A DNA stretch of 50,725 nucleotides from Alphaproteobacteria bacterium. Its GTDB lineage: Bacteria; Pseudomonadota; Alphaproteobacteria; DSM-16000; Inquilinaceae. The stretch spans positions 1 through 50,725 of the forward strand of contig JANQIX010000087.1 in assembly GCA_028281925.1 (NCBI GenBank), written 5' to 3'. This document shows, piece after piece, positions 50,510 through 50,725 of this stretch (positions are counted from its first letter, which is position 1; each line of letters opens with the position of its first letter). The notes below the pieces were generated by a model. It was given only the letters and a program-made list of their open reading frames with translations, made no database searches and was not told the DNA's origin. The translations under genes were made by a program, and so were the position numbers.

Positions 50510-50725
50510 CTATGCGGTTCTCTGCCAGGTCGAACCATCGGCCCGATCCTGGACCACGACGCCGAGGGCAGCGAGTTCGTCGCGGATCCGATCCGCGGTT
50601 GCGTAGTCTCGTTCTGATCGCGCGGCCAACCGCGCCTCAACCAAGCGCCGAATTCTTGCCGTCTCTGTATCTTCTCCGATGGGCTGCCCGAACCAGGCTG
50701 CCGGATCCTGCTGCAACAGGCCCAG
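50510..50725 (-). CDS. cysS: Cysteinyl-tRNA synthetase, C-terminal end (partial, runs off the window)
   Basis: The visible 71 codons encode the end of CysS, which charges tRNA-Cys. The reading frame shows LGLLQQDPAAWFG, then RLVEARLAARSERDYATADR and IRDELAALGVVVQDRADGSTW, the conserved anticodon-binding tail of the enzyme. The gene continues beyond position 50725. No terminator is evident after the stop. Confidence 0.88.
   Translation of the reverse strand: MGLLQQDPAAWFGQPIGEDTETARIRRLVEARLAARSERDYATADRIRDELAALGVVVQDRADGSTWQRTA

Overview
The window is about 50.7 kb of GC-rich bacterial chromosome, densely packed with intact genes on both strands. The gene content suggests a free-living, aerobic, probably marine or saline alphaproteobacterium, Rhodospirillales-like by inference only. 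The evidence is a cysG-DUF2849-cysI-DUF934 block, TRAP transport, a DUF1127 protein, a SenC-type copper protein, an aerobic MttB-type methyltransferase cluster and CCA-encoding tRNA genes. I saw no prophage, CRISPR array or intact insertion sequence.

Layout: 1-3.5 kb holds the tail of a peptide/opine-type ABC importer operon (fused double ATPase) followed by allophanate hydrolase. 3.9-6.0 kb holds glycogen synthase and two minus-strand tRNA genes (Ala-CGC and a CAU tRNA, probably Ile2). 6.2-9.4 kb is a tightly coupled plus-strand run: SCO1/SenC protein, nitroreductase, an M24-fold protein without metal ligands, and an Fe-S protein. 9.4-11.7 kb is a membrane GGDEF-EAL protein. 11.9-14.6 kb is a gamma-glutamyltransferase-family protein and a LysR regulator.

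The most striking locus is 14.6-25.6 kb. Eight minus-strand genes run with very short gaps: an L-cysteate sulfo-lyase-like PLP enzyme (cuyA type), a histidinol-dehydrogenase-like enzyme (hpsN type), a DegT aminotransferase, a three-gene TRAP importer, an Asp/Glu-family racemase and a YeiH/SuyZ-type sulfate/sulfite exporter. A LysR regulator is divergent from cuyA, and a D-amino-acid-oxidase-like enzyme and an Lrp regulator lie beyond it. I read this as a complete C3-sulfonate catabolic operon. Its composition (alcohol-to-acid dehydrogenase, amino-acid racemase, cysteate lyase) fits an amino-alcohol sulfonate such as cysteinolate, oxidised to cysteate and then cleaved to pyruvate, ammonia and sulfite. 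Dihydroxypropanesulfonate with transamination is the main alternative.

25.8-29.7 kb is the siroheme/sulfite reductase block (cysG, DUF2849, cysI, DUF934), which could assimilate sulfite. 29.7-34.7 kb is an accessory stretch: dialkylglycine-decarboxylase-like enzyme, a DUF4160/DUF2442 pair, a histidine phosphatase, a RES-Xre toxin-antitoxin pair, a SnoaL-like protein and a nucleotidyltransferase.

34.9-41.4 kb is a second coherent system: a non-pyrrolysine MttB-type methyltransferase, its corrinoid protein, DUF1638, a PF13769 protein, a methyltetrahydrofolate:corrinoid methyltransferase and a RACo-type corrinoid activator. Together they look like a full pathway moving a methyl group from a quaternary or tertiary amine to tetrahydrofolate; the substrate is unknown.

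41.4-50.7 kb is mixed: a DsbA-fold isomerase, a SOUL lipoprotein, a BTAD regulator fused to an alpha/beta hydrolase, a DUF1127 protein, 2-dehydro-3-deoxygalactonokinase, a secreted M1-type peptidase, an IclR regulator, a GNAT acetyltransferase followed by a decayed IclR fragment, a small unknown protein, and the 3' end of cysS running off the window.
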